Source: Streptomyces sp. Sge12
GTDB lineage: Bacteria > Actinomycetota > Actinomycetes > Streptomycetales > Streptomycetaceae
DNA: 64,000 nucleotides
NCBI RefSeq assembly: GCF_002080455.1
Contig: NZ_CP020555.1
Span: 744,001-808,000, forward strand
Direction of reading: 5' to 3'
Of this stretch, positions 9,217-18,538 are shown in pieces. The notes beneath the pieces were generated by a model. It did not search any database. It was not told the origin of the DNA and saw only the letters and a list, made by a program, of their open reading frames with translations. Made by a program: the position numbers and the translations under genes. Position 1 is the first letter of the stretch; each line of letters starts with the position of its first letter.

Positions 9217-9825
9217 TCAGACCCAGCCAGCCCGCCGGGATATCCGGATGGCGTCGATCCGGTTGCGGGCGCCGGTCTTGCGGGTCACGGCGGCCATGTA
9301 GTTGCGTACGGTCCCACTGGCGAGGTGCAGGGCGTGGGCGATCTCCGCGATCGAGTCGCCCTCGGCGGCCCGCGCCAGAACGCTCAGCTCGCGGGGGCTG
9401 AGCGGCATGGGGTCGGCCTCCATGAAGGCCGAGGCGAGTGTGGCGTCGATGAAGCGTTCGCCCGCCGCGACCTTGCCGATGGCCCGGACCAGCCGCTCGG
9501 GCGAGCCGTCCTTGTCGACGTAGCCGAGCGCCTGGGTGCGGAAGGCGCGCCCCAGCGAGCCGGGCGTATCGGCCCGGGCGAGCACGAGCAGGGGCGCGGC
9601 CGAGTCGGGTAAGAGGCGCGTGGCCCCGGCGTCCTCGAGGAGGGCGGCCGAGACCCCCGGACAGTCGAGGTCGACGACCGCCACATCGGGTCGTAAGAAC
9701 TCCGCCTGGCGCGCGGCGGCCCGCCAGCCGGAGGAGGTGACTTCGAAGTCGCCTTCGGATCTCAGCAACGCAGCCAGTGCGGACCTCACCAGGCACACGT
9801 TGTGCAGCACCAGGACCTTGGTCAT
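9217..9825 (-). CDS. ramR: RamR/AmfR response regulator activating the SapB operon
   Basis: This 202-aa regulator has an N-terminal receiver and a C-terminal LuxR/NarL helix-turn-helix (LSPRELSVLARAAEG, SIAEIAHALHLASGTVRNYM). The receiver is atypical: the acidic pair normally found as VDDH is His-Asn (VLVLHNVC) and the Thr/Ser switch residue is Ala (LVLARAD). The acceptor Asp (AVVDLD) and Lys (YVDKDG) remain. Phosphorylation by a normal kinase is therefore doubtful, and no kinase gene is nearby. Start is the ATG at 9825 after GAGGGGAAG; a longer frame reaches 10284 without support. Codons 44 (9696-9694) and 72 (9612-9610) are TTA, so translation should need the bldA tRNA. Convergent with ramB, as in known clusters. 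Confidence 0.92.
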   Translation of the reverse strand: MTKVLVLHNVCLVRSALAALLRSEGDFEVTSSGWRAAARQAEFLRPDVAVVDLDCPGVSAALLEDAGATRLLPDSAAPLLVLARADTPGSLGRAFRTQALGYVDKDGSPERLVRAIGKVAAGERFIDATLASAFMEADPMPLSPRELSVLARAAEGDSIAEIAHALHLASGTVRNYMAAVTRKTGARNRIDAIRISRRAGWV

Positions 9826-10131
9826 CGGCTTCCCCTCACGTGACGATCGATCAGCATCAAGCGGCTGCCCAGCTACCACCGTGAGGGAACGTCTCCGCGG
9901 GAGGCGTGCGGGGGCGCGTGGCCTGACCCGGGTGCTCCGGCCGTGCCACCCCGGGGGCGCCTGCGGCCCTCCCACCTCGGCAGGTGTCCGGGAAGCGCCG
10001 TGGAACGCGGCGGGACGCCGATATCCGGATGGGCTGATTCCGCACGCATCCGAGTGGTCCGGGGGTTTCGGACACCCCTCAGCGGCCAGACGCGTAGGAG
10101 CAACGGACCACGAGGAGAGGAGTGCACTTCC
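9826..10131. other. ramR upstream intergenic region
   Basis: These 306 bp separate ramR from a small peptide gene read the other way, so the stretch should hold both promoters. I see no strong -10/-35 pair. Two things stand out: the string GATATCCGGATGG at about 10019-10031, also present inside the 3' end of ramR near 9238-9250, and a purine-rich ribosome site GAGGAGAGGAG just before 10132. Confidence 0.4.
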
Positions 10132-10233
10132 ATGACCACGATGGCCCTCCTGATCGCACCCATGCTGCTGGCCCTGCTGCTCGTCCACCGCGGCGGCAAC
10201 CGCCGCGCGCGCCACCGGGCGAGCCGCTTCTAG
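10132..10233 (+). CDS. 33-aa single-span membrane peptide
   Basis: This small gene starts at the ATG at 10132 after the strong ribosome site GAGGAGAGGAG and stops at TAG 10231-10233. The peptide has a hydrophobic helix (MALLIAPMLLALLLV) followed by a basic tail rich in Arg (HRGGNRRARHRASRF), an inside-positive single membrane span. I do not recognise a family. It has its own strong terminator 17 bp after the stop and lies divergent to ramR, which supports it being a real transcribed unit. A function in the SapB system or envelope is possible but unproven. Confidence 0.6.
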   Translation: MTTMALLIAPMLLALLLVHRGGNRRARHRASRF

Positions 10234-10249
10234 GGGACGGTGCCGCGTA

Positions 10250-10280
10250 CGAGGGGACGCCCGGACCGGGCGTCCCCTCG
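10250..10280 (+). terminator. strong hairpin terminator
   Basis: The arms CGAGGGGACGCCC (10250-10262) and GGGCGTCCCCTCG (10268-10280) pair perfectly over 13 bp around a 5-nt loop. It lies 17 bp after the stop of the 33-aa peptide gene. There is no U tract, which is common for actinobacterial terminators. Confidence 0.8.
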
Positions 10281-10526
10281 GCATGTCCCGGCGTCCGGAT
10301 CGCCCGGAGCGGGCCGGGCGGGCCGCCCCGGGCCGGACGGAACCGGAGCGGGCCGGGCGGCCCGGCCGCGTCAGCGATGTGTATGGAGTCGGCCGATGTC
10401 CGTCAAGGTGGCGTCAGGAGGCCACGCGCAGGGCTCGTGAGCGGGGATAGCTTCGATCACGTGCCCCGGACCGCCTCCCCGCGCCCGGGGCTCACCCATC
10501 GTCCGCGGTTTCCCAGGGAGAGCCCC

Positions 10527-10865
10527 ATGTGCCTGTTCCAGTACGAAGACGACCCCGAGCCCGAAGAACGGACCCCGGCCGGGCTGCTGTACGTGCCCGT
10601 CCGGCCGGGAATCGGTGCCGGGGCGGTGGTCCGGCTGTTCCGTACCCCGATGGGGGTGCGCACGGCCGTCGGTTTCACCCGTCCGGAGCGGCTGGCCGCG
10701 ACCCTCGGCGGGGGCCAGAGGTACATCCGGCTGTCCGAGTCCCTGCTGCGCGAGCTGTGCGAGCCGCTCGGCGCGGAGCTGATCACCGTCGATCCGACGC
10801 TGTCGGCTCCCGCGGCGACCGCGACGAACCACCGGCCGGACCGCTTCCCGGTCCGCACCGCCTGA
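10527..10865 (+). CDS. SAV_915-family protein
   Basis: This 112-aa protein starts at the ATG at 10527 after GGGAGAGCCCC. It resembles the small SAV_915 family of Streptomyces: PVRPGIGAGAVVRLFRTPMGVRTAVGF and the later LSESLLRELCEPLGAELITVDP, patterns also seen in SseB-like proteins. No catalytic residues, membrane spans or signal peptide are visible. It ends 10 bp before lysA, so the two genes are probably one operon. The family's role is unknown; the linkage suggests a regulatory or accessory job for the decarboxylase. Confidence 0.7.
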   Translation: MCLFQYEDDPEPEERTPAGLLYVPVRPGIGAGAVVRLFRTPMGVRTAVGFTRPERLAATLGGGQRYIRLSESLLRELCEPLGAELITVDPTLSAPAATATNHRPDRFPVRTA

Positions 10866-10875
10866 GGGGGACTCC

Positions 10876-12210
10876 ATGACCACTGCAGCTCTGTCCGAGG
10901 TCACCGCGGGCGCGGACGACCTGTCCGTCTGGCCCGCCTCCGCGCACTGCCTGCCGCACGGCGGGCTCGCCGTCGGCGGGGTGTCGCTCGCCGAGATCGC
11001 CGACCGCTTCGACACCCCCGTGTACGTGCTGGACGAGGGCGAGGTACGGGCCCGCTGCCGCGGCTACCGGGACGCCTTCCCGGACGCCGACGTGCTGTAC
11101 GCCGCCAAGGCGTTCCTGTCCCGGGCCATGGTCCGCTGGATCGACGAGGAGGGCCTCGGCCTGGACGTCTGCTCGGCGGGCGAACTCGAACTCGCCGTCA
11201 CCGCGGGCTTCCCGGCCGACCGCATCGTCCTGCACGGGAACGCCAAGTCCCCGCACGACATCGAGGCGGCGCTGCGGCTCGGTGTGGGCCGGATCGTCAT
11301 CGACAGCCCGTCCGAGATCGCCCGGCTGGCCGCGGCGGTGGGCACGGGCGGTTCACAGAAGGTGATGGTCCGGGTGGTGCCGGGCATCATGGCCGGCGGC
11401 CACGAGAAGATCCGTACCGGTACCGACGGCCAGAAGTTCGGCCTGGCCCTGTCCGACGGGTCCGCCCAGCACGCCATCGCCCGGATCCTGGGCCAGCCGC
11501 AGCTCGAACTGACCGGGCTGCACTGCCACATCGGCTCCCAGATCACCGAGGTCAAACCGTACGCCGCCGCCGTGCGCCGCATGGTGGGGCTGATGGCGCG
11601 CGTCCGCGACGCCCACGGCATCGTCCTGCCCGAGCTGGACATGGGCGGCGGCCACGGCATCGCCTACCGCCCGGGCGACCCGTCGCTGGACCGCGCCGCG
11701 CTGGCCCGCAGGCTCCGCGGCGAGCTGGTCGAGAGCTGTGCGGCGGCGGGGCTGGCCGTCCCGCGGCTCGCGATCGAACCCGGCCGGGCGGTCGCCGGCC
11801 CGGCGGGGGTCGCCCTGTACCGCGTCCTCGCCGTGAAGCGCACCGGCGACCGCGTGTTCGTCGCCGTGGACGGGGGCATGAGCGACAACCCGCGGCCGGC
11901 CCTGTACGGGGTGCGCTACGCGCCCCGCCTCGTCGGCCGCCGCTCCCCCGCCGAGCCGTGCCTGGCGACGGTGGTCGGCAGGCACTGCGAGGCGGGCGAC
12001 ATCCTGGCCGCCGACGTGGAACTGCCCGGGGACGTCCACCCCGGCGACCTGCTCGCCGTACCGGTGGCGGGCGCGTACCAGGTGTCCATGGCCTCCGGCT
12101 ACAACATGGTCGGCCGCCCGCCGGTCGTCGCGGTCGACGCCGGCCGGGCCCGCCTCCTGATGCGGCGCGAGACCCTGGCCGACTTCCACAGCCGGGACAT
12201 CGGCGGCTGA
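10876..12210 (+). CDS. lysA: diaminopimelate decarboxylase-like PLP enzyme
   Basis: This 444-aa fold-type III PLP decarboxylase matches diaminopimelate decarboxylase, which makes L-lysine from meso-diaminopimelate in the cytosol. Visible features are the PLP lysine Lys78 in YAAKAF, HCHIGSQ, the phosphate-binding ELDMGGGHGI, IEPGRAVAGPAG and VDGGMSDNPRPALYG, the last typical of DAP rather than ornithine or arginine decarboxylases. Length is normal. It sits with a SAV_915 gene rather than thrA/hom, the usual partner of housekeeping lysA in actinobacteria, so it may be a paralogue with a specialised role. Confidence 0.85.
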   Translation: MTTAALSEVTAGADDLSVWPASAHCLPHGGLAVGGVSLAEIADRFDTPVYVLDEGEVRARCRGYRDAFPDADVLYAAKAFLSRAMVRWIDEEGLGLDVCSAGELELAVTAGFPADRIVLHGNAKSPHDIEAALRLGVGRIVIDSPSEIARLAAAVGTGGSQKVMVRVVPGIMAGGHEKIRTGTDGQKFGLALSDGSAQHAIARILGQPQLELTGLHCHIGSQITEVKPYAAAVRRMVGLMARVRDAHGIVLPELDMGGGHGIAYRPGDPSLDRAALARRLRGELVESCAAAGLAVPRLAIEPGRAVAGPAGVALYRVLAVKRTGDRVFVAVDGGMSDNPRPALYGVRYAPRLVGRRSPAEPCLATVVGRHCEAGDILAADVELPGDVHPGDLLAVPVAGAYQVSMASGYNMVGRPPVVAVDAGRARLLMRRETLADFHSRDIGG

Positions 12211-12323
12211 GCCGGGAGCCGACGGGAGAAAAACTTCGGGCGGGATGTCGAGAAGCCGTGGCCGGCTTCGTCCCCGGGGTGAAGGCGGCCACAATGGCCG
12301 CACCAGCACCGAGGAGAACCATC

Positions 12324-12731
12324 ATGGCCAAGTACCTGATGCTCAAGCACTACCGCGGCGCCCCGGCCTCCGTCAACGACGTGCCGATGGAGAAGTGGAC
12401 GCCCGAGGAGATCTCGGCCCACGTGCAGTACATGAACGACTTCGCGGCCCGGCTCGAGGAGACCGGCGAGTACGTCGACAGTCAGGCCCTCTCCCCGGAG
12501 GGGACCTTCGTCCGGTACGACGGCGAGGGGCGCCCGCCGGTCACCGACGGCCCCTTCGCGGAGACCAAGGACCTGATCGCCGGCTGGATGGTGATCGACG
12601 TGGACAGCTACGACCGCGCGCTCGAGCTGGCCGGGGAGCTGTCGGCCGCGCCGGGCGCGGGCGGGAAGCCGATCCACGAGTGGCTCGAACTGCGTCCGTT
12701 CCTGGGCTCGCATCCCACCATCACCGAGTGA
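12324..12731 (+). CDS. YCII/DGPF-domain protein
   Basis: This 135-aa protein begins MAKYLMLKHYRG and contains VTDGPFAETKDLIAGW, the DGPF signature of the YCII-related family. The start at 12324 follows CGAGGAGAACC. DGPF genes are regularly found next to ECF42 sigma factors, and here the stop overlaps the sigma gene's GTG start. The proteins are small cytosolic dimers of unclear biochemistry, thought to be co-regulated partners or targets of the sigma factor. Confidence 0.9.
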   Translation: MAKYLMLKHYRGAPASVNDVPMEKWTPEEISAHVQYMNDFAARLEETGEYVDSQALSPEGTFVRYDGEGRPPVTDGPFAETKDLIAGWMVIDVDSYDRALELAGELSAAPGAGGKPIHEWLELRPFLGSHPTITE

Positions 12732-13885
12732 CCTCGTCCATGGACGAGGCGCTGCTCCGGAGCCTCACGCCCGGCGTCCTCGCCGTCCTCGTCCGCCGCG
12801 GAGCCGACTTCGCGGCGGCCGAGGACGCCCTCCAGGAGGCGCTGATCGAGGCGGTCCGGACCTGGCCCGCCGACCCGCCGCGGGATCCGAAGGGCTGGCT
12901 GGTCACCGCGGCCTGGCGCAAGTTCCTCGACGCGACCCGGTCGGACACGGCCCGCCGCCGGCGCGAGGACCTCGTCGAGGAGGAACCGCCGCGCGGGCCC
13001 GCGCCCGCGGTGGACGACACCCTCCAGCTCTACTTCCTGTGCGCCCATCCGTCGCTGACGCCGTCGGCGGCGGTCGCGCTCACGCTGCGCGCCGTCGGCG
13101 GGCTCACCACGCGTCAGATCGCCCGGGCCTACCTGGTGCCCGAGGCGACCATGGCGCAGCGCATCAGCCGGGCCAAGCGCACCGTCTCCGGTGTGCGCTT
13201 CGACCGGCCCGGTGATGTCGCCACCGTGCTGCGCGTCCTCTACCTGGTCTTCAACGAGGGCTACTCCGGCGACGTCGACCTCGCCGCCGAGGCCATCCGG
13301 CTCACCCGGCAGCTCGCGGCCTCGATCGACCACCCCGAGGTGGCGGGGCTGCTCGCCCTGATGCTCCTCCACCACGCCCGGCGGGCCTCCCGGACGGCGC
13401 CCGACGGCAGCCTGGTGCCGCTGGCCGAGCAGGACCGCGGCCGGTGGGACAGGGCGTCGATCGCCGAGGGGATCGCAATCCTGCAGCGGGCCCTGGCCCG
13501 CGACCGGTTGGGCGAGTTCCAGGCGCAGGCCGCCATCGCGGCGCTCCACGCCGACGCGCCCGGTGCCGACCGGACCGACTGGGTGCAGATCGTCGAGTGG
13601 TACGACGAGCTCGCGCGGCTGACCGACAGCCCGGTCGTCCGGCTCAACCGGGCGGTGGCCGTCGGGGAGGCGGACGGCCCGCGCGCCGGGCTGGCGGCGC
13701 TCGCGGCGCTGGACGAGGCCGTGCCGCGCCACGCCGCGGTGGCGGCGTACCTCCACGAGCGCGACGGCGACCCCGTGACGGCGGCACGGCTGTACGTGGA
13801 AGCGGCCCGGAAGGCTGCCGACCTGGCCGAGCGCGATCACCTGACGCGCCAGGCCGCCCGTCTCAACGCCCTCCTGTCCCGCTGA
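12728..13885 (+). CDS. ECF42-type RNA polymerase sigma factor
   Basis: This is a 385-aa protein counted from GTG 12728, whose GTGA overlaps the stop of the DGPF gene; an internal ATG at 12740 is an alternative. Residues about 15-90 form sigma region 2 (DFAAAEDALQEALIEAVRTWP, GWLVTAAWRKFLD), and about 125-180 region 4 (LTTRQIARAYLVPEATMAQR). A C-terminal extension of about 200 residues follows (YLVFNEGYSG, SPVVRLNRAVAVGE), the hallmark of ECF42. No anti-sigma gene is near. In this group the extension is thought to replace anti-sigma control. The target promoters cannot be read from this window. Confidence 0.93.
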   Translation: MTSSMDEALLRSLTPGVLAVLVRRGADFAAAEDALQEALIEAVRTWPADPPRDPKGWLVTAAWRKFLDATRSDTARRRREDLVEEEPPRGPAPAVDDTLQLYFLCAHPSLTPSAAVALTLRAVGGLTTRQIARAYLVPEATMAQRISRAKRTVSGVRFDRPGDVATVLRVLYLVFNEGYSGDVDLAAEAIRLTRQLAASIDHPEVAGLLALMLLHHARRASRTAPDGSLVPLAEQDRGRWDRASIAEGIAILQRALARDRLGEFQAQAAIAALHADAPGADRTDWVQIVEWYDELARLTDSPVVRLNRAVAVGEADGPRAGLAALAALDEAVPRHAAVAAYLHERDGDPVTAARLYVEAARKAADLAERDHLTRQAARLNALLSR

Positions 13886-13902
13886 CGGCGTCACCGGGGA
13901 AA

Positions 13903-14361
13903 TCAGGCGGAACCGGCCTCCTCGGCGACCGCCACCCGCCCGCCGGCCGGCTCTTCGCGCGCTCCTGAGGGGCGCAGTGCCGCAAGGAGGAGCCAGCCCG
14001 CCGCCGCGCCGACGGCGTACCAGAACAGGTCGGGTGCGTTGAAGGTGGAACCGAGCACCAGGCGGGCCAAGGTGCTCTGCCGGGAAAGGTCCGCCGGGAG
14101 GCCGGTGAGCTGGAGGAACTCGACGGCCCAGCTGGCGGCCAGCGCCGTCGCGGCCGCCCGCAGGGGCGTCAGCCGGGGCGCGGCGAGGACGACGAGGGTC
14201 AGCAGCAGGACGGTGTAGAGCGCGTCCCCGCCGTACTTCGCCACGCTCCCCGCGGCCACGGCCCGCAGACCCAAGCCCGCGCCCACGGTCACCAGCGCGG
14301 CCGCGGCGGCTGCCGGCCGGACGAGGACGCTGCGGTCGGGCTCTGCCGGTACGCGCTTCAC
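13903..14361 (-). CDS. DUF2809-family membrane protein
   Basis: This 152-aa protein has four to five predicted membrane segments and the family motifs KYGGDALYTVLLLTLVVL, ASWAVEFLQLTG and GSTFNAPDLFWYAVGAAAGW. The GTG start at 14361 was chosen because the reading upstream runs back into the end of the next gene. The tail is hydrophilic. The family is found singly in many bacteria and has no assigned activity; it has a VanZ-like look. It lies 32 bp downstream of the Old Yellow Enzyme gene in the same direction and may be co-transcribed. Confidence 0.75.
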   Translation of the reverse strand: MKRVPAEPDRSVLVRPAAAAAALVTVGAGLGLRAVAAGSVAKYGGDALYTVLLLTLVVLAAPRLTPLRAAATALAASWAVEFLQLTGLPADLSRQSTLARLVLGSTFNAPDLFWYAVGAAAGWLLLAALRPSGAREEPAGGRVAVAEEAGSA

Positions 14362-14393
14362 GGGGTCATCCTGCCGGACCCCCTGGAAATGGC

Positions 14394-15458
14394 CTAGCGG
14401 GTCGGGTAGTCGGTGTAGCCGCGGGCGTCGCCCCCGAAGAAGGTGGTGGGGTCGGGGGTGTTGTAGGGGCCCTCGGTGCGCAGGCGCTCGGGCAGGTCGG
14501 GGTTGGCCAGGAAGAGCGCGCCGAAGGCGAGCAGGTCGGCGACGCCGTCCTCGATCAGGGTGAGGGCGCGGTGGTCGGTGGGGCCTTCGGTGGCCGGGTT
14601 CAGGACGAACGGTCCGGAGAACTGCTTGCGCAGGGCGAGGGTGGCCGCGCGCGCGTCGGCACCGTACTCCAGGACGTGGAGGTAAGCCAGGCCGAGTCCG
14701 TCGAGCTCCTTGACCAGCGCCTCGTAGGCGGGCTGCGGGTCGGGCTCGGAGATGTCGTTGTACGGGTTGCCGGGCGAGACGCGCAGCGCGGTGCGCTCGG
14801 CGCCGATCGCCGCGGCCACCGCCTTGACCGCCTCCACGGCGAAGCGGATCCGGTTCTCCACCGGGCCGCCCCACTCGTCGGTGCGCAGGTTCGAACCGGG
14901 GGCCAGGAACTGGTGGATCAGGTATCCGTTGGCGCCGTGCAGCTCGACCCCGTCGAAGCCGGCCTCCACGGCGTTGCGGGCGGCCTCGGCGAAGTCGGCG
15001 ATGGTCTGCCGCACCTCGGCGCCGGTCAGTTCGCGGGGGGTCACGAAGTCCTTCATGCCGTCGCCGGTGAAGAGCTGTCCCTGGGCGGCCACCGCGGAGG
15101 GGGCCACGGGGACGAGGCCGTCGGGCAGCAGCGTCGGGTGGCCGATGCGGCCGGAGTGCATCAGCTGGGCGAAGATCCGGCCGCCCGCCGCGTGCACGGA
15201 GTCGGTGACCTCGCGCCAGGCCGCGACCTGCTCGGCGTTGTGCAGGCCGGGGGTGAACGGGTAGCCCTGTCCGACGACGGAGGGCTGGATCCCCTCGCTG
15301 ATGATCAGACCGGCGGACGCGCGCTGGGTGTAGTACTCGGCGACGAGAGGGGTCGCGATGCCGCCCGCACCCGCGCGGCTGCGGGTCATGGGCGCCAGGG
15401 CGATCCGGTTGGAGAGGGTGGCGCCCGCCACGTGAACCGGTTCGAAAGCGCTGGTCAT
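14394..15458 (-). CDS. Old Yellow Enzyme family ene-reductase (NemA-like)
   Basis: This 354-aa FMN-dependent alkene reductase starts with SAFEPVHVAGATLSNRIALAPMTRSRA, the FMN-binding start of the family, and has AQLMHSGRIGH, the substrate-anion pair GVELHGANGYLIHQFL and late FMN-phosphate contacts near LLAFGALFLANPDLP. It reduces activated C=C bonds with NADPH. The divergent MarR gene and perfect operator repeats between them indicate substrate-inducible control, as in other MarR-OYE pairs responding to electrophiles. The inducer is not known. Confidence 0.93.
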   Translation of the reverse strand: MTSAFEPVHVAGATLSNRIALAPMTRSRAGAGGIATPLVAEYYTQRASAGLIISEGIQPSVVGQGYPFTPGLHNAEQVAAWREVTDSVHAAGGRIFAQLMHSGRIGHPTLLPDGLVPVAPSAVAAQGQLFTGDGMKDFVTPRELTGAEVRQTIADFAEAARNAVEAGFDGVELHGANGYLIHQFLAPGSNLRTDEWGGPVENRIRFAVEAVKAVAAAIGAERTALRVSPGNPYNDISEPDPQPAYEALVKELDGLGLAYLHVLEYGADARAATLALRKQFSGPFVLNPATEGPTDHRALTLIEDGVADLLAFGALFLANPDLPERLRTEGPYNTPDPTTFFGGDARGYTDYPTR

Positions 15459-15477
15459 ATCTGCCTCACATAGGTAG

Positions 15478-15534
15478 TTGGTCGGCCAATGATTGGCTTC
15501 GGGGTGCAGCGTACCCCATTACTTGGCCGACCAA
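15478..15534. promoter_or_regulatory. paired 12-bp operator between OYE and MarR genes
   Basis: TTGGTCGGCCAA (15478-15489) and its exact reverse complement TTGGCCGACCAA (15523-15534) flank a 33-bp spacer in the divergent promoter region. Each copy is itself nearly palindromic (10 of 12). The two sites are 45 bp apart and lie 20 bp before the OYE start and 84 bp before the MarR start. They are the likely MarR binding sites controlling both genes. Confidence 0.8.
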
Positions 15535-15617
15535 CATTAAATGTGCGGGGTAGGTAGAATCACATCGAGAACCCCCCTCCGGACCTGCCGGACGGACCGA
15601 CCAGGAGGAGCGCCCCC

Positions 15618-16151
15618 ATGACCGCGGAATCCGTACAGGAGCCGCGCACCGTCCCGCAGTGCGCGGCGGCGCCCGGCTCGGTGCTGGACGGGCCGGTGAG
15701 TCATGCGATCAGCCGGGTCGCCCGGCTCCACCGGATCGCGGCGGGCCGGGTCCTGCGGGACCTGGGACTGCACCCGGGGCAGGAGTTCCTGATGATGCAC
15801 CTCTGGGACAGCGGCGCCGTGCGCCAGTCCGAGCTGATCAAGGCGGTCGGCCTGGATCCGTCGACGGTGACCAAGATGCTCCAGCGCCTGGAGCAGTCCG
15901 GCCACGTGCGACGCCGCCCGGACCCCGCGGACCGGCGGGCCTCGCTGGTCGAGGCGACGGATGCCAGTTGCGGGCTGCTCGTGGAGGTCCGCAGGGCCTG
16001 GGGCGAGCTGGAACGCCAGACCCTGGACGGCCTGGACGCCACCGAACGCGCCGAGCTGACCCGCCTCCTGGGCAAGGTCGAGGCCTCCCTGTGCACGGAG
16101 GCCATCCGTGGCGGCGCCGCGGAGTGCGACGCCGCCGACGGGGTGGAGTGA
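15618..16151 (+). CDS. MarR-family regulator of the ene-reductase
   Basis: This 177-aa winged-helix regulator has the recognition region RQSELIKAVGLDPSTVTKMLQRLEQSGHVRR and the wing DPADRRASLVEATD. The start ATG at 15618 follows CCAGGAGGAGCG. The N-terminal 30 residues and a Glu/Asp-rich C-terminal tail with CDAAD extend beyond the usual core. Two cysteines (Cys15-region PQCAAA and the late AECDAA) could allow redox sensing, but this is only a guess. It is divergent from the OYE gene across the paired operator, so it probably represses both. Confidence 0.9.
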   Translation: MTAESVQEPRTVPQCAAAPGSVLDGPVSHAISRVARLHRIAAGRVLRDLGLHPGQEFLMMHLWDSGAVRQSELIKAVGLDPSTVTKMLQRLEQSGHVRRRPDPADRRASLVEATDASCGLLVEVRRAWGELERQTLDGLDATERAELTRLLGKVEASLCTEAIRGGAAECDAADGVE

Positions 16152-16164
16152 CCGACGCGGTTCG

Positions 16165-17636
<1,472 letters not shown>

Positions 17637-17654
17637 CACCGGTTAAAGTGCCGT

Positions 17655-18083
17655 ATGCCCACGCCCATCCCGGAACCCGCCGCCGTCGCCACCGAACTGC
17701 GTACCGCGATGGGCAAGCTCACGCGGCGCGTGAAGCACGAGGACCGGATCCCGCTCGGCCAGGCCTCCGTGCTCGGCACCCTCGACCGCAACGGGGCCAT
17801 GACCACCAGCGATCTGGCCGCGGACCAGCGCGTCCGGCCCCAGTCCATGGCCCGCTCGGTCGGCCTGCTCATGGAACAGGGACTCGTCGTCCGCCGGGCG
17901 CACCCCACCGACGGCCGCAAGTCCCTGGTCGAGCTCTCCCCCGCGGGCCACGCCGCTCTCGAGGCGGAGCGCGGGCGCCGGGCGGGCTGGCTCGCCCAGG
18001 CCATCGAGCTCGAGCTCACCGGCGAGGAGCGCGAGGTGCTGGCGCGCAGCGCCGCCCTGATGGAGCGGCTCGCCGCGCGCTGA
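17655..18083 (+). CDS. MarR-family regulator next to the enolase
   Basis: This 142-aa winged-helix protein starts at the ATG at 17655; an upstream start at 17520 would translate the repeat array. The DNA-binding region is MTTSDLAADQRVRPQSMARS, with the wing RRAHPTDGRKSLVELSPAG. No clear ribosome site precedes the ATG, so the transcript may be nearly leaderless. It is divergent from the enolase gene across the 13-bp array, which is its likely binding target. No ligand can be inferred. Confidence 0.88.
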   Translation: MPTPIPEPAAVATELRTAMGKLTRRVKHEDRIPLGQASVLGTLDRNGAMTTSDLAADQRVRPQSMARSVGLLMEQGLVVRRAHPTDGRKSLVELSPAGHAALEAERGRRAGWLAQAIELELTGEEREVLARSAALMERLAAR

Positions 18084-18193
18084 GTCCGCCGCCGGTCCGG
18101 CAGGGGGCGATCTTGTCCGGTTGAGCAGAGAATGTCCACGAGACACATCCGACGGCGGGAATGTGCGGATCGGCGGCCCGAAGGTCGTGGGAC

Positions 18194-18538
18194 ATGGCAT
18201 CTGAAGCGCTCCAGGGCGTGGACCGGTCCGGTACCGGGCGGGTCCGCGACGCCCCCGGAGTGCCGCAGCCGGCACCGGAACCGGCGCCGGCCGAGGTGGA
18301 GCCCACCGCGGAGGAACTCGCGTCCGTCCGGGACACCGTCCTGCGGCTGAGGACGGCCTATCCCTCGGCCGAGCCGGCCGCCGTCGAGGCCGCCGTCACG
18401 GCCGCCTACGACTCCTTCCGAGGGGCCAGGGTCAGGAACTACGTCGCCATCCTCGCCGAACGCCGGTCCCGGAAGGCGCTCTCCGCCGCCTTCCGCGCCG
18501 CTCCCGGCCCGGAGCACGAGGGGGAGGCCGAGGGCTGA
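18194..18538 (+). CDS. small protein with three-helix-bundle dimerisation-type domain
   Basis: This encodes 114 aa from the ATG at 18194. The N-terminal 40 residues are Pro/Glu-rich and disordered. Residues about 48-100 (SVRDTVLRLRTAYPSAEP, AVEAAVTAAYDSFRGARVRN) match the small helical domain known in actinobacteria as a three-helix-bundle dimerisation domain, often found with stress or arsenic-type regulators. The stop overlaps the ppk2 start (TGATG), so the two proteins are made together, and it may be an accessory subunit of the kinase. That role is inferred from linkage only. Confidence 0.65.
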   Translation: MASEALQGVDRSGTGRVRDAPGVPQPAPEPAPAEVEPTAEELASVRDTVLRLRTAYPSAEPAAVEAAVTAAYDSFRGARVRNYVAILAERRSRKALSAAFRAAPGPEHEGEAEG

